A stretch of DNA of 64,000 nucleotides from Clostridia bacterium (GCA_017465885.1 JAFTVG010000022.1:62001-126000), one strand, 5' to 3'. Counted from the first letter of the stretch, positions 14,892 to 23,314 are shown. The notes: generated from the sequence alone by a model not told the origin. A program made the numbers and translations.

Positions 14892-16172
14892 ATGAAAAAG
14901 TTTGATAAATGTATGGATACCCTTTCCATTGAAATAACAAGGCGATGTAATATGAATTGTGCCTTCTGTGGCAGAGGTACAGCACAAAACCTCAATATTA
15001 CAAAAGAGATTATAGATAAAACTTTTGATGAATTAAAAGATGTATATATTGATAATCTACGCATCCACGGTGGAGAACCTTTCTTAGCTCCGGAGATGAT
15101 GGAATATCTAATAACCAAAATCATTGATAAACACATTTATGTAAATGTCGTTTGTATGTTTACGAATGGTACAAAAATTCAACCAGAGCTTATCGCACCT
15201 TTCAATAGGCTACTAAGATATTTGGTAGAAGTAGAACAAGAAATGAGACACATTGTTAAATGGTCTAATCATATGCACGAAAATTTGTATGTCGGAACGG
15301 ATTCCGCAAAATTCGCCATTATCGTTAGCGAATATGAGCATAATTCTGACACAACTGAAATCAATGATTTTATTAAATTCTATCAACAAATAGACAATGA
15401 CAATATGGTGGTTGTAAAGCAGAGTGATACATATGATGACTCTGGTAGAATTACTTTTGAAGGAAATGCACTTAAAAATTACAAACAATTTTTAAGTGAC
15501 CCCGTACAAATAAATGATATGAGAATATTAAACAACAACTATTACTTTGTAAAAAAGTGTAGTGATGATAAAAAATATGGAGCGAAATCACCTATTATGC
15601 TGAATGGTTTAATTATCAATAAAACATTGACTGTATCAGCAAATGGAAATGTATTCCCCGGATGCATTATGTCATATGAGCGTGTTGATGCATCTCCAAT
15701 GTTTAATATTTTAAATTGCAATGGTGACTTTTTTGATAATGTAGTCAACTTTTGTTGGAAATATCCTATCGGTTATAAGGCAAGAAATCAAAGGAATATT
15801 TTTTTAGCAATAGAGTTTTGCAAAGAGAAAAACTTAAAGGTTCAATCAAAAAATATACCTATGAAGCCAGAAGATTACGCTTTTTGTAGAATGCTTGATG
15901 TTTTTGCAGTGAGACAAGAAGATATAGCACGAGATTTACACACTATATTACCAGCTTTATGGTTTGATGAAATTGATGCAATTTCCACAGCAATGCTTGT
16001 TCTTAATATGTTTGATAGAAATGTAGAATTAGAAATCATAAAGTATTACTTAAAATATTGTTCAGAGTTTGACGATGAAACAATTAAGAATATTTCACCA
16101 GAGTGGTGTAGAGGCTTTATTTTGTTTCTTTCGGAAAAAGACAGAAAGCGAAGAAAGAATTTAGATGAATAA
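14892..16172 (+). CDS. Phage radical SAM enzyme, first of a tandem pair
   Basis: The product has 426 residues. Cys19-Asn-Met-Asn-Cys23-Ala-Phe-Cys26 is the canonical CxxxCxxC that holds the [4Fe-4S] cluster, followed by a Gly-Gly-Glu-Pro SAM-binding motif (about 56) and a Thr-Asn-Gly-Thr strand motif. The C-terminal part has a SPASM-like start (Ser-Ala-Asn-Gly-Asn-Val-Phe-Pro-Gly-Cys) but fewer cysteines than a full SPASM domain. The closest relative is the next gene, with which it shares the Glu-Ile-Thr-Arg-Arg-Cys-Asn stretch and a Gln-Asn ... Ile-Thr-Lys-Glu-Ile-Ile-Asp-Lys segment. The start at 14892 has aaggag 10 bases before it. It probably modifies a peptide, protein or small molecule radically; the substrate is unknown. 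Confidence 0.85.
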   Translation: MKKFDKCMDTLSIEITRRCNMNCAFCGRGTAQNLNITKEIIDKTFDELKDVYIDNLRIHGGEPFLAPEMMEYLITKIIDKHIYVNVVCMFTNGTKIQPELIAPFNRLLRYLVEVEQEMRHIVKWSNHMHENLYVGTDSAKFAIIVSEYEHNSDTTEINDFIKFYQQIDNDNMVVVKQSDTYDDSGRITFEGNALKNYKQFLSDPVQINDMRILNNNYYFVKKCSDDKKYGAKSPIMLNGLIINKTLTVSANGNVFPGCIMSYERVDASPMFNILNCNGDFFDNVVNFCWKYPIGYKARNQRNIFLAIEFCKEKNLKVQSKNIPMKPEDYAFCRMLDVFAVRQEDIARDLHTILPALWFDEIDAISTAMLVLNMFDRNVELEIIKYYLKYCSEFDDETIKNISPEWCRGFILFLSEKDRKRRKNLDE

Positions 16173-17472
16173 TTATAGTATAGATACACTAATTGTTGAA
16201 ATAACAAGGCGATGTAATCTTAAATGTGAGCATTGCATACAGGGAGATGCACAAAACATTACAATAACTAAGGAAATAATTGACAAATTATTTCATCAGG
16301 TAGATAAAGTAAAAGAAATTAGAATAGCAGGTGGAGAAACATTATTAGAAATTGAAACATTGGAATATATGTTGCAGGCAATAGACCTATATGATTTAGA
16401 AACCACTGCTGTTTCTTTAATAACAAATGGAACGATTAGGGACTCACGAGTAATTGATGTATTTGATGATTTTGTTAAAAAGAAAAACAACAGATACGTA
16501 AGTATGTTGATTTCCGATGATAATTTTCACGATATAGACCAGAGCAAAAAAACATTAAGGTTTTATAGCTCTATCAATTCTAATAACAAAATACTTATAA
16601 AACTTTTTTCAGACAGTGGAGAACCCAATGTAAATAACGGTGCGCCACTAACATATAGTGGACGAGCAATTACATATATAGAGAAAAATGGATTTAAAGA
16701 TGTATCAAACATTGTGATAAAAGAAAATTCAATTCGTACACATCAAATCTGTGTTAAAGAAAATACCATAAAATGTATGTTGCAGCTTAGCGCAAATGGA
16801 GGAATTGGTCTAACGCTTTATGCAGATTATGAAACAAGCGATAAATTAAGCATCGGAAATATCCAGCAATGCTCATTTAAAGACATTATCAATAATCATA
16901 ATTATAATTGCCCTTATCTATGTGATGAATGTTATAACGAAACACTTAATATCTCAGCTCCTATATGCGACCCTTTAGACCCACCATATTTGAAAGAGTT
17001 TAACAAAATAACATTTTCGATAAGTAATAAAAGAATTGAAGCATCTTGGCGAATCAGAAAACTTATTCAAAAAACTTATCCACTAATACCTATTCAAGAA
17101 GTTATAAGAATAACACCTGTAATTAGTTTGACTGAGTATGAGCATATAATAAACAGCATACAAATTCCATCTTTATGTATATTATTATTAGATGCTGTTT
17201 ATCGCAAGGACTTTCCTCATAATAGTGAAAATCAAATCAGACAATTATCATTAAGCAAATATAAATTGAAAGTATTAGAATCTGTTTTATGCGAATCTAA
17301 TAGTTTAGGCATATATCCCTTTCTAAGCGAAACGGAATTACTTGCATCTTCTTTGTTTATAGAACTGGATAAGATTGAAAAGGATATAAATAATAAAAAA
17401 GCACAAAAGCCAGAAATTATAGACGTATGTAAAATAATCGCCGACTCTTATGATGAAAAAGGCATTACCTGA
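16165..17472 (+). CDS. Phage radical SAM enzyme, second of a tandem pair
   Basis: This 435-residue protein overlaps the first radical SAM gene by 8 bases, so translation is coupled. Cys17-Asn-Leu-Lys-Cys21-Glu-His-Cys24 is the cluster motif and Gly-Gly-Glu-Thr the SAM motif. A C-terminal cysteine-rich stretch (Cys-Pro-Tyr-Leu-Cys-Asp-Glu-Cys-Tyr ... Cys-Asp-Pro, about 251-273) may hold an auxiliary cluster that the first enzyme lacks, so the pair may have divided roles. A 23-base identical run with the first gene at the cluster motif (16196-16218 and 14929-14951) suggests duplication or gene conversion. Codon use is AT-rich, even for this phage. The substrate is unknown. Confidence 0.85.
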   Translation: MNNYSIDTLIVEITRRCNLKCEHCIQGDAQNITITKEIIDKLFHQVDKVKEIRIAGGETLLEIETLEYMLQAIDLYDLETTAVSLITNGTIRDSRVIDVFDDFVKKKNNRYVSMLISDDNFHDIDQSKKTLRFYSSINSNNKILIKLFSDSGEPNVNNGAPLTYSGRAITYIEKNGFKDVSNIVIKENSIRTHQICVKENTIKCMLQLSANGGIGLTLYADYETSDKLSIGNIQQCSFKDIINNHNYNCPYLCDECYNETLNISAPICDPLDPPYLKEFNKITFSISNKRIEASWRIRKLIQKTYPLIPIQEVIRITPVISLTEYEHIINSIQIPSLCILLLDAVYRKDFPHNSENQIRQLSLSKYKLKVLESVLCESNSLGIYPFLSETELLASSLFIELDKIEKDINNKKAQKPEIIDVCKIIADSYDEKGIT

Positions 17473-17638
17473 GTATGCAGAGGCATACGCTGTCATTAAC
17501 CGTGAGTTTGCAAAGAACTTAGACTATACTTATATTAACCGTGAAGATGATATGGGTATAGAGGGATTGAGAAAGGCAAAACTGTCATACCATCCCGAAT
17601 TTTTTATAAAGAAATACTATTGTTACCCAAAACAATAA
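17450..17638 (+). CDS. Small protein overlapping the end of the second radical SAM gene
   Basis: The 62-residue product starts 23 bases inside the radical SAM gene and has no strong ribosome binding site, so it is probably made by translational coupling. It is helical at the N-terminus ([13 protein letters not shown]) and aromatic and basic at the C-terminus ([10 protein letters not shown]). It is followed at once by a strong terminator, marking it as the last gene of this transcript. It might be a partner or substrate of the enzymes upstream; nothing in the sequence proves this. Confidence 0.5.
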   Translation: MMKKALPEYAEAYAVINREFAKNLDYTYINREDDMGIEGLRKAKLSYHPEFFIKKYYCYPKQ

Positions 17639-17646
17639 ATGATTTT

Positions 17647-17680
17647 AAGGACTACTCTTACTGCAAGGGTAGTCCTTTTT
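17647..17680 (+). terminator. Strong intrinsic terminator after the radical SAM operon
   Basis: AAGGACTACTCTT (17647-17659) pairs with AAGGGTAGTCCTT (17665-17677) around a 5-base loop, followed by T. The 13-pair stem makes this one of the strongest terminators of the prophage. Confidence 0.9.
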
Positions 17681-17701
17681 ACATATATAGGAGACCTGTT
17701 A

Positions 17702-17866
17702 ATGAAGAAAAAACTTAGTGAAGAAGAATACAATATTACTTATGCTGCCTTAAAGCTCATCGAAAACTTATTTAAGCAAGGCAGAATCAAACAGCATATA
17801 TTTAAGAACATTTTAGAGGATTATCGAGACTCTATTGACATATCAGCTTTTAAGTGCTATACTTAA
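17702..17866 (+). CDS. Small SHOCT-like protein upstream of the integrase
   Basis: This 54-residue protein is helical and charged, with the pattern Leu-Ile-Glu-Asn-Leu-Phe-Lys-Gln-Gly-Arg-Ile ... Ile-Phe-Lys-Asn-Ile-Leu. That resembles the small SHOCT-type proteins often found just before large serine recombinases in Clostridia. The start at 17702 is chosen for its taggag site, as the longer reading would run through the terminator at 17647-17680. It may act as a recombination directionality factor or regulator of the integrase, inferred from position only. Confidence 0.55.
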   Translation: MKKKLSEEEYNITYAALKLIENLFKQGRIKQHIFKNILEDYRDSIDISAFKCYT

Positions 17867-17909
17867 AACACAACAACCATTAACAAAGTGAGGAAATGGA
17901 GAGAGGAAA

Positions 17910-19622
17910 ATGTATAACTATAATATACTTACTCCAAAGGAAAGAAAAGTGGTAGTCTATGCCCGTGTTTCAACGGAACACGAAGCTCAGCTATCAGCGT
18001 TGGAAAATCAAAAGGATTGGTATAAACCTATCCTTGCACAAAATCCTGAGTGGACTGTGATTAGGATGTATGTTGACGAGGGTATCACCGGCACATCCGC
18101 ACAAAAGAGACCTCAGTTTATGCAGATGATTGAAGATGCTGACGATGGAGAATTTGACTTGATTCTAACCAGAGAGGTATCAAGATTTGCAAGAAACACA
18201 GTTGATACTTTGCAATATACCCGTAACCTGAAGGCAAAGGGTGTTGAGGTTTTCTTCATAAACGACAACATTAAGACTTTTGACGGAGATGGAGAACTCA
18301 GACTTACCATTATGGCAACATTGGCGCAGGATGAGAGCCGTAAGACTTCTATTCGTGTTAAAAGTGGTCAACAGACCTCTATGGAAAATGGCGTGTTCTA
18401 TGGCAACGGAAATATTCTTGGCTATGACCGTGTAGGCAAGGAAATGATTATTAACCCCGAACAGGCTAAGACCGTCAGAATGATTTTTGATGATTATTTG
18501 GATGGGGTTGGTATTCGTGCAATCAAGTTTAGACTTGAACAAGCAGGAAGATTGACTGCTATGGGTAAATCCAACTGGCACGAGAGCAATATATCTAAGG
18601 TATTACAGAATAGCTTCTATTGTGGTATCATCACCTATCACAAAGAGTTTACTCCTGACTTCTTAGAGCAAAAGAAAATCCGTAATTTTGGAGATATGGA
18701 ATTTACCAAAGTAAGAGGTTCACACGAGCCTATCATTACTGAGGAAGAATTTGAAAGAGTGCAAAAGATGATTGCAGCACGTAGAAGAACTTTATCGAAT
18801 GTTACCTCCGGTAAGAGAAAAGCATTAGGCGAAAAACAGCCGGGTGACGTTTGGACTGAGCTTTTAATGTGTGAGTGTGGTCATAAGTTCAATCGTAAGA
18901 TATGGCATAATAAAGGTGATATTAAACAGTATGGGTATCAGTGTTATAGTTCTATCCGCACCGGCTCATTAAAGACAAGGCAAAATAAAGGCTTGTCTAC
19001 TGAAGGCATTTGTGAAGTGCCTATGCTGGCTGGTTGGAAATTGCAGATGATGGCTAAGCACATTTTTAGAGAGTATTTGAAAGATACCGTACAAGTATTG
19101 GCTCTTGCTGAGTCGATGTTGGAAAAGCACATTGACGATGTAGAAGAACCACAAAATAATGAAAAGATAATTAACCAAAAACGAGATGAGGCAGACAAGT
19201 TAAATAAACGTCTGCATAATCTTATTGAGATGAGAGCAGACGGCGAAATTTCAAGAGATGTTTTCAAAGTAAAGAAAGAAGAAATTGAAAACCGCCTTGT
19301 TGCTATTCAAAAAGAATTGGCTGAGTTAGAGCCGGTTCAAGAAGTGGTAGACGAAGCTACGCACGAGGAAAAGATTACATTGCTAAAATACTATTTGGAA
19401 CAGTCGGTAAAGCCTACAAATGATGAGGATATACCGGAAGATGTAATTCGTGCATTCATTGTGAAAATCGTAGCTCATAAGGATGGATTTGACTGGTATT
19501 TACGCTTTAGTCCCGATAAACCGCCGAAAACATTGGGTATTGAGGGCAAGCGAAAAGACTCCGCAAAAGTTTCCTCCCTTAGTTTGCCACAACACAGGCT
19601 GCTATCAAGGGCTAATTGCTAA
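17910..19622 (+). CDS. Large serine recombinase (phage integrase)
   Basis: The product has 570 residues. The N-terminal resolvase domain has the catalytic serine in Tyr-Ala-Arg-Val-Ser21-Thr, and downstream Leu-Thr-Arg-Glu-Val-Ser-Arg-Phe-Ala-Arg-Asn and Gly-Glu-Leu-Arg-Leu-Thr. A recombinase domain (about 170-290), a zinc ribbon (Cys-Glu-Cys-Gly-His ... Tyr-Gln-Cys ... Cys-Glu-Val-Pro) and a coiled-coil (about 415-480) follow. It catalyses attP x attB integration and, with a directionality factor, excision. It is the last gene before the host junction, as usual for serine integrases. The final 25 residues, after the Lys-Thr-Leu-Gly-Ile-Glu-Gly segment, have no typical family character and might be encoded by the hybrid attachment site (inference). 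Confidence 0.92.
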   Translation: MYNYNILTPKERKVVVYARVSTEHEAQLSALENQKDWYKPILAQNPEWTVIRMYVDEGITGTSAQKRPQFMQMIEDADDGEFDLILTREVSRFARNTVDTLQYTRNLKAKGVEVFFINDNIKTFDGDGELRLTIMATLAQDESRKTSIRVKSGQQTSMENGVFYGNGNILGYDRVGKEMIINPEQAKTVRMIFDDYLDGVGIRAIKFRLEQAGRLTAMGKSNWHESNISKVLQNSFYCGIITYHKEFTPDFLEQKKIRNFGDMEFTKVRGSHEPIITEEEFERVQKMIAARRRTLSNVTSGKRKALGEKQPGDVWTELLMCECGHKFNRKIWHNKGDIKQYGYQCYSSIRTGSLKTRQNKGLSTEGICEVPMLAGWKLQMMAKHIFREYLKDTVQVLALAESMLEKHIDDVEEPQNNEKIINQKRDEADKLNKRLHNLIEMRADGEISRDVFKVKKEEIENRLVAIQKELAELEPVQEVVDEATHEEKITLLKYYLEQSVKPTNDEDIPEDVIRAFIVKIVAHKDGFDWYLRFSPDKPPKTLGIEGKRKDSAKVSSLSLPQHRLLSRANC

Positions 19623-19630
19623 CAATAAAA

Positions 19631-19656
19631 TGCCACCCTGCGGGGTGGCATTTTTT
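19631..19656 (+). terminator. Intrinsic terminator after the integrase
   Basis: TGCCACCC (19631-19638) and GGGTGGCA (19643-19650) form a perfect 8-pair GC-rich stem with a tgcg loop and six T behind it. Confidence 0.92.
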
Positions 19657-19670
19657 GTTGCAAATTACCT

Positions 19671-19731
19671 ATGAATTGCCCGGGCATGAATTGCGGTTTA
19701 CACCTTATGAGCTTGCTTCGTCATGAATTGC
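19671..19731. repeat. BOX/REP-like intergenic repeat cluster at the phage-host junction
   Basis: ATGAATTGC occurs three times (19671-19679, 19686-19694, 19723-19731), with a degenerate ATGAGCTTGC between the second and third. A palindromic CCCGGG lies between the first two and a TGCG/CGCA mini-hairpin follows the third. Spacing is irregular, so it is not a CRISPR. It resembles the small dispersed palindromic repeats of Firmicutes chromosomes and may mark where the host sequence starts. Confidence 0.5.
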
Positions 19732-19842
19732 GCTTTCGCACATCATACTGCTAAATAATTGGGTTTATAAAGCCAATTGATCCCCATTCCAAATATTCGA
19801 CAGGGTGATTTCGCATTATCGTAAATGTTTTAAAAATACATA

Positions 19843-19871
19843 TTGCAAACGCTTTAAAACAATGATATACT
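19843..19871 (+). promoter_or_regulatory. Sigma-A promoter for the DUF2185-like gene
   Basis: TTGCAA (19843-19848), 17 bases, TATACT (19866-19871). A TTCGACA heptamer (19796-19802), the reverse of a Spo0A box, lies 41 bases upstream of the -35. A hairpin AATTGG/CCAATT lies further upstream (about 19757-19778). Confidence 0.6.
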
Positions 19872-19905
19872 AAGAAAAACAAAGATCGTTTTGGAGGGAG
19901 TTTGA

Positions 19906-20187
19906 ATGAAATTTCCATTTAACGAGCCCGAAAATACGGCTGTTATAACCTGCTGTCATATCACAGAAAGCGATGCCACTATTCTTTATGTGTCACACGA
20001 TGAAGAGGACGGAATGTGGCAGTTTCTTTGCGGCAGGGCACATTCACAAGAGCAAGCAAGAGTTGTCTCCTTGAATGAGATTTTCACACTTGATGCTACT
20101 GTATCGAAGCTTGCCAATATGCCTTGTGGCTATATCGCCGAAAGAAAAAGCAAAATTTCTAAATGGAAAATGAAAAGAAAAGGATGA
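19906..20187 (+). CDS. DUF2185 / Imm33-like small protein
   Basis: The product has 93 residues. Motifs match the DUF2185 (Imm33-type) pattern: Ile-Thr-Cys-Cys-His-Ile near the N-terminus, Val-Ser-His-Asp-Glu-Glu-Asp-Gly-Met-Trp-Gln-Phe-Leu-Cys-Gly, a Val-Ser-Leu-Asn-Glu-Ile segment, Leu-Ala-Asn-Met-Pro-Cys-Gly-Tyr-Ile-Ala-Glu-Arg, and a basic tail. Some members are immunity proteins to secreted toxins, but most are uncharacterised single genes. It is first of a two-gene operon (4 bases to the next) and the first host gene right of the prophage. A ggaggg site precedes it. Confidence 0.6.
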   Translation: MKFPFNEPENTAVITCCHITESDATILYVSHDEEDGMWQFLCGRAHSQEQARVVSLNEIFTLDATVSKLANMPCGYIAERKSKISKWKMKRKG

Positions 20188-20191
20188 TCTT

Positions 20192-20632
20192 ATGGGAATT
20201 TTCGACTTTTTTAAAAGATCGTATCGGGAGCAAGTCGTTCTTGAATACACGATGCAGAAAAACTGCAACGTTGCAATTGGCTTTGCAGAGCGCTTTGAGA
20301 AGGATTTTGATTATTCCAAGAGAAGCCTTTCGGATTTAGAGGAAATTCTTGAGTACTATTCAAAGGATCTTTTAAAAAGCAACCCAAGCGAGAATCAGCT
20401 CATCAGCACGTCACTCATTTTCGGCAGTTACTTAGGGCAAACGCTTTTAATGCAGGGACTTTCTCAAAAGGGCTACCGTTGGGCAAAAAACGAAAGCTCT
20501 CCCCTTCCCTTTTTGAGGGATGACGAAGGCAACGCGGTGACGCCCGTTGACAAGGTCTTCAAAAGGATAACGGGCGGCAAGTCCGAAAGCATTCTCTCTT
20601 TTTATACCGCAGTGACCACTTCGCTTTTATAG
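20192..20632 (+). CDS. Hypothetical cytosolic protein
   Basis: This 146-residue protein is unrecognised. It opens with Met-Gly-Ile-Phe-Asp-Phe-Phe-Lys, continues with amphipathic helices (about 40-75), and has a Ser-Leu-Ile-Phe-Gly-Ser-Tyr-Leu-Gly-Gln-Thr-Leu region and a Gly-Tyr-Arg-Trp-Ala-Lys-Asn segment that recall DUF3806-like proteins. It is co-transcribed with the DUF2185-like gene, 4 bases apart. No signal or membrane segment is present. Confidence 0.55.
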   Translation: MGIFDFFKRSYREQVVLEYTMQKNCNVAIGFAERFEKDFDYSKRSLSDLEEILEYYSKDLLKSNPSENQLISTSLIFGSYLGQTLLMQGLSQKGYRWAKNESSPLPFLRDDEGNAVTPVDKVFKRITGGKSESILSFYTAVTTSLL

Positions 20633-20672
20633 CAAGCCTGCTTTGAACGATCATATTTACAGGTGAATTATT

Positions 20673-21353
20673 ATGTACAAATACGAAACACATCTGCACA
20701 CCTCTCCCGTCAGCGACTGCGCGCAGGTCGACGTGGAAGAACAACTGCGCTTTTACAAGAGCCTTGGCTTTGACGGCGTTTTCATTACCAACCATTTTCT
20801 TGACGGAAACATCAGCATTTCCTCTGAGAGATCCTATGAAGAGAAGATCGCCTTCTATTTTTCAGACTACGAGCAGGGCGTGAAAACGGGAAAGGAGATC
20901 GGTATAAAGGTCTTTTGCGGGGTGGAGCTTTCCTACGGCGGCACAGATTTTCTGGTGTACGGTCTTGACAAGGACTGGTTTTTGGCGCATCCCGAGATCA
21001 TGAATATGAGCAAACGAAGGGAGCTATCCTTTATGATGGATGAAGGAGCGCTGGTTATCCAGGCACACCCCTTCAGAGAGGCGGGCTATATCGACCACAT
21101 CAGACTCTTTCCCCGAAGCGTACACGGCGTTGAGATCGTAAACGGCTGCAGAAAGGACGAGGAAAACGAGATTGCTACCTACTACGCCCGTCACTATAGT
21201 CTGCTTGCCTTTGCGGGATCGGATAACCATACGGGCAAGGCACAAAGAAAGCTGGCGGGGATGAGCTTTGAACAGCCCATTTTGGACCTTTCGGATTTCA
21301 TAACCAAGGTCAAGGCAGGACAAGGCGCCATCTTCACGATGATCAACGAATAA
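20673..21353 (+). CDS. PHP-domain phosphoesterase
   Basis: The product has 226 residues. All metal-binding motifs of the PHP family are present in order: His-Leu-His near residue 7, Ile-Thr-Asn-His, Gly-Val-Glu-Leu, Gln-Ala-His-Pro-Phe-Arg and Gly-Ser-Asp-Asn-His. The enzyme should hydrolyse phosphate esters with a trinuclear metal site, as histidinol-phosphatase and related PHP proteins do. The substrate cannot be named. It is followed after 15 bases by an aldo/keto reductase, suggesting a shared sugar or metabolite role. Confidence 0.85.
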   Translation: MYKYETHLHTSPVSDCAQVDVEEQLRFYKSLGFDGVFITNHFLDGNISISSERSYEEKIAFYFSDYEQGVKTGKEIGIKVFCGVELSYGGTDFLVYGLDKDWFLAHPEIMNMSKRRELSFMMDEGALVIQAHPFREAGYIDHIRLFPRSVHGVEIVNGCRKDEENEIATYYARHYSLLAFAGSDNHTGKAQRKLAGMSFEQPILDLSDFITKVKAGQGAIFTMINE

Positions 21354-21368
21354 GAAAGGAAGAACAAA

Positions 21369-22280
21369 ATGTATAGTATTGAGCTTGGCAAAAGCGGACT
21401 GACCGTCCCCACTATGGCTGTCGGCTGTATGCGCATTGCGCGGATGAGTGAGAAAGAGGCATCCACATTTGTGAATACCGCCTTGGAGCTGGGGGCGAAC
21501 TTCTTTGACCACGCCGACATTTACGGCGGAGGAGAAAGTGAAGAGGTGTTTGGCAGAACCTTCACTGCCTCAACGAGAGAACATCTGATCATTCAGACCA
21601 AATGCGGCATCAGAAGCGGTCTTTTTGATTTCTCTTACGAGCATATCGTTTCTTCGGTTGACAAGAGCCTGAAAAGACTCGGCACCGACTATATCGACGT
21701 CCTTCTTCTGCACCGTCCCGACGCCCTGATGGAGCCCGAGGAGGTGGCAAGAGCCTTTGAGCATCTGAAAGCATCAGGCAAGGTGCGTCATTTTGGCGTT
21801 TCCAATCAGAATCCCTATCAGATCAAGCTCCTTCAGCGCGCTCTTCCTATGCCCATATGCGCCAATCAGCTTCAGTTTGGCGTGATGCATTCCCCGATGA
21901 TCTCCTCCGGGGTAAACGTGAATATGTACGGCGACGCGGGTATTGAACGGGACGGCGGCGTGCTTGATTTCTGCCGTCTTGAGAGCATCACCATCCAGCC
22001 CTGGTCTCCCTTGCAGTACGGCTATTTTGAGGGGTGCTTTATCGACAACGAAAAATTCCCAAAGGTCAACGAGACCCTGGAGCGGATCGGACAACGCTAC
22101 GGCGCTTCAAAAACCACCATGGCGTTTGCCTGGATCCTGCGCCATCCCGCAAAAATGCAGCCTGTCACGGGAACCACCAAGCCCGAGCGCCTGACGGAAT
22201 GCCTGAAGGCAAGCGAGATCCGCATTACTGCCGAAGAATGGTACGAGATCTACCGCGCCGCAGGTAACGTCCTTCCCTGA
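21369..22280 (+). CDS. Aldo/keto reductase
   Basis: The product is a 303-residue NADPH-dependent oxidoreductase with a TIM barrel. Catalytic residues are seen in [11 protein letters not shown] (Asp, Tyr), Gln-Thr-Lys-Cys-Gly (Lys) and Leu-Leu-Leu-His-Arg-Pro (His). The YdhF-like subgroup is suggested by the opening [11 protein letters not shown] and by the Trp-Ser-Pro-Leu-Gln segment. Such enzymes reduce aldehydes, ketones or keto-sugars. It is the last gene of the PHP unit and is closed by a terminator at 22297-22326. Confidence 0.9.
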   Translation: MYSIELGKSGLTVPTMAVGCMRIARMSEKEASTFVNTALELGANFFDHADIYGGGESEEVFGRTFTASTREHLIIQTKCGIRSGLFDFSYEHIVSSVDKSLKRLGTDYIDVLLLHRPDALMEPEEVARAFEHLKASGKVRHFGVSNQNPYQIKLLQRALPMPICANQLQFGVMHSPMISSGVNVNMYGDAGIERDGGVLDFCRLESITIQPWSPLQYGYFEGCFIDNEKFPKVNETLERIGQRYGASKTTMAFAWILRHPAKMQPVTGTTKPERLTECLKASEIRITAEEWYEIYRAAGNVLP

Positions 22281-22296
22281 ATAGTCAAATCCCCAA

Positions 22297-22326
22297 ACGA
22301 GCCGCCGTTCTTTGGCGGTTCGTTTT
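22297..22326 (+). terminator. Intrinsic terminator after the aldo/keto reductase
   Basis: ACGAGCCGCC (22297-22306) and GGCGGTTCGT (22314-22323) pair, with T following. Confidence 0.9.
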
Positions 22327-22340
22327 ATACTTTTATCGAT

Positions 22341-22348
22341 TTGTCGAA
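22341..22348 (+). promoter_or_regulatory. Spo0A box upstream of spo0A
   Basis: TTGTCGAA matches the Spo0A binding consensus TGTCGAA exactly and lies 50 bases upstream of the spo0A -35 element. It suggests autoregulation, which is known for Spo0A in other endospore formers. Confidence 0.6.
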
Positions 22349-22398
22349 TTATCACGATTTTTTCTTTACAAATTTTGCCAATTATTTTCGCTATCCTC

Positions 22399-22427
22399 TT
22401 GCAATATTTTCCATTTTATGGTACAAT
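22399..22427 (+). promoter_or_regulatory. Probable spo0A promoter (sigma-A type)
   Basis: TTGCAA (22399-22404), 17 bases, TACAAT (22422-22427), 62 bases before the start codon chosen for spo0A. A sigma-H promoter might also exist but none was clear. Confidence 0.55.
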
Positions 22428-22489
22428 ACTTTTGTCAGAAAAAACGCAGTATCTTGCGTAAAAAAGAAACAGAAGAAAGGTATCATCAG

Positions 22490-23269
22490 ATGGAACAGAG
22501 CTTGAAAATATTGATCGCAGACGAAAAAAGCGATTTCAGAGAAAAAACGAAGAAGGAGCTGAGCGCCTTGGGCTTCAGCCGCTTTGAGGAGGCGACCTCG
22601 GGCAAAGAAGCACTGGAGATCATCGGGCATTTTCATCCCGACGTGGTACTCCTTGACGTGTGGCTTGAACGTATGGACTGTGTGGAGGTGATCAGATCTG
22701 CCTTCAAGATGTCCTTTCACCCCGACAATCCCCCATCCTTCATCGTGCTTTCCGAGTCTCCCAATCCCAATATCTACGAGGAATCCATCGAGGCGGGGGC
22801 AGATTACTGTATGACGAAGCCTGTAGACTATGAAAATCTTGCAAGCAGGATCCACCGTGTTTACAGAAACAAGCTTCGAAGCGGCGGAGTTACCATTACA
22901 GCGCAAAACAGAGGCGCCGATCTTGAAACACAGGTAACAAAGGTCATTCACCAGATCGGTGTACCCGCGCACATCAAGGGCTATCAGTACTTAAGAAGTG
23001 CCATTCTGATGGTTATTTCCGACAAAGAGGTGATCAACGCCGTAACCAAGGTTCTTTATCCCACCGTGGCAAAGCAATATCAGACCACCTCCTCCCGAGT
23101 TGAGCGCGCCATCCGTCACGCCATTGAGGTTGCGTGGGATCGGGGCGACGTGGACGTGCTCAATTCTTTCTTCGGTTATACGGTGCAGACCGACAAGGGC
23201 AAGCCTACCAATTCCGAATTCATTGCCATGATCGCAGACAATCTGCGCCTGACCAATAAGCTTTCATAA
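22490..23269 (+). CDS. spo0A: Sporulation master regulator Spo0A
   Basis: The product has 259 residues. The receiver domain has acidic residues at 11-12 and the phospho-acceptor Asp56 (Val-Val-Leu-Leu-Asp-Val-Trp). After a short linker the C-terminal Spo0A DNA-binding domain is unmistakable: [33 protein letters not shown] and Lys-Pro-Thr-Asn-Ser-Glu-Phe-Ile-Ala. Phosphorylated Spo0A opens sporulation. The start at 22490 follows aaagg; the longer reading begins inside the promoter. The spoIIIA operon follows, which is the common order in Clostridia apart from intervening genes. Confidence 0.97.
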   Translation: MEQSLKILIADEKSDFREKTKKELSALGFSRFEEATSGKEALEIIGHFHPDVVLLDVWLERMDCVEVIRSAFKMSFHPDNPPSFIVLSESPNPNIYEESIEAGADYCMTKPVDYENLASRIHRVYRNKLRSGGVTITAQNRGADLETQVTKVIHQIGVPAHIKGYQYLRSAILMVISDKEVINAVTKVLYPTVAKQYQTTSSRVERAIRHAIEVAWDRGDVDVLNSFFGYTVQTDKGKPTNSEFIAMIADNLRLTNKLS

Positions 23270-23273
23270 ACAT

Positions 23274-23304
23274 AGGGACGTCCCGAAAGGAGGCGTCCCT
23301 TTTT
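23274..23304 (+). terminator. Terminator after spo0A
   Basis: AGGGACG (23274-23280) pairs with CGTCCCT (23294-23300), with an inner TCC/GGA and a run of T behind. Confidence 0.88.
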
Positions 23305-23314
23305 CGTACAAGCA

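Larger units (their letters stand above)
1..19660. mobile_element. Right part of an integrated phage (prophage), left end outside the window
   Basis: This stretch is visibly AT-richer than the chromosome that follows and carries phage hallmarks: divergent repressor-type genes, an HNH endonuclease, a helicase-like ATPase, a single-subunit RNA polymerase homologue, scaffold, major capsid and tail-tube proteins, and a large serine integrase as the last gene. The integrase ends at 19622 and is followed by a terminator (19631-19656), after which base composition changes, so the right attachment site is probably between about 19600 and 19740. The crossover core cannot be named because the other end is not in the window. 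Terminase, portal, tape-measure and lysis genes are not seen here and would have to lie to the left. Confidence 0.9.

Noticed and set aside
14887..14894. ATG at 14887 as the start of the first radical SAM enzyme
   Set aside because: It is followed by a stop after one codon. The ATG at 14892 has the ribosome binding site at the correct spacing.
19671..19731. CRISPR-like repeats
   Set aside because: The units are only nine bases and the spacing is irregular. No cas gene is in the window.
19600..19910. tRNA gene as the phage integration target
   Set aside because: No cloverleaf or TTCGA-type arm with matching acceptor ends was found in the junction. Serine integrases often use other sites.
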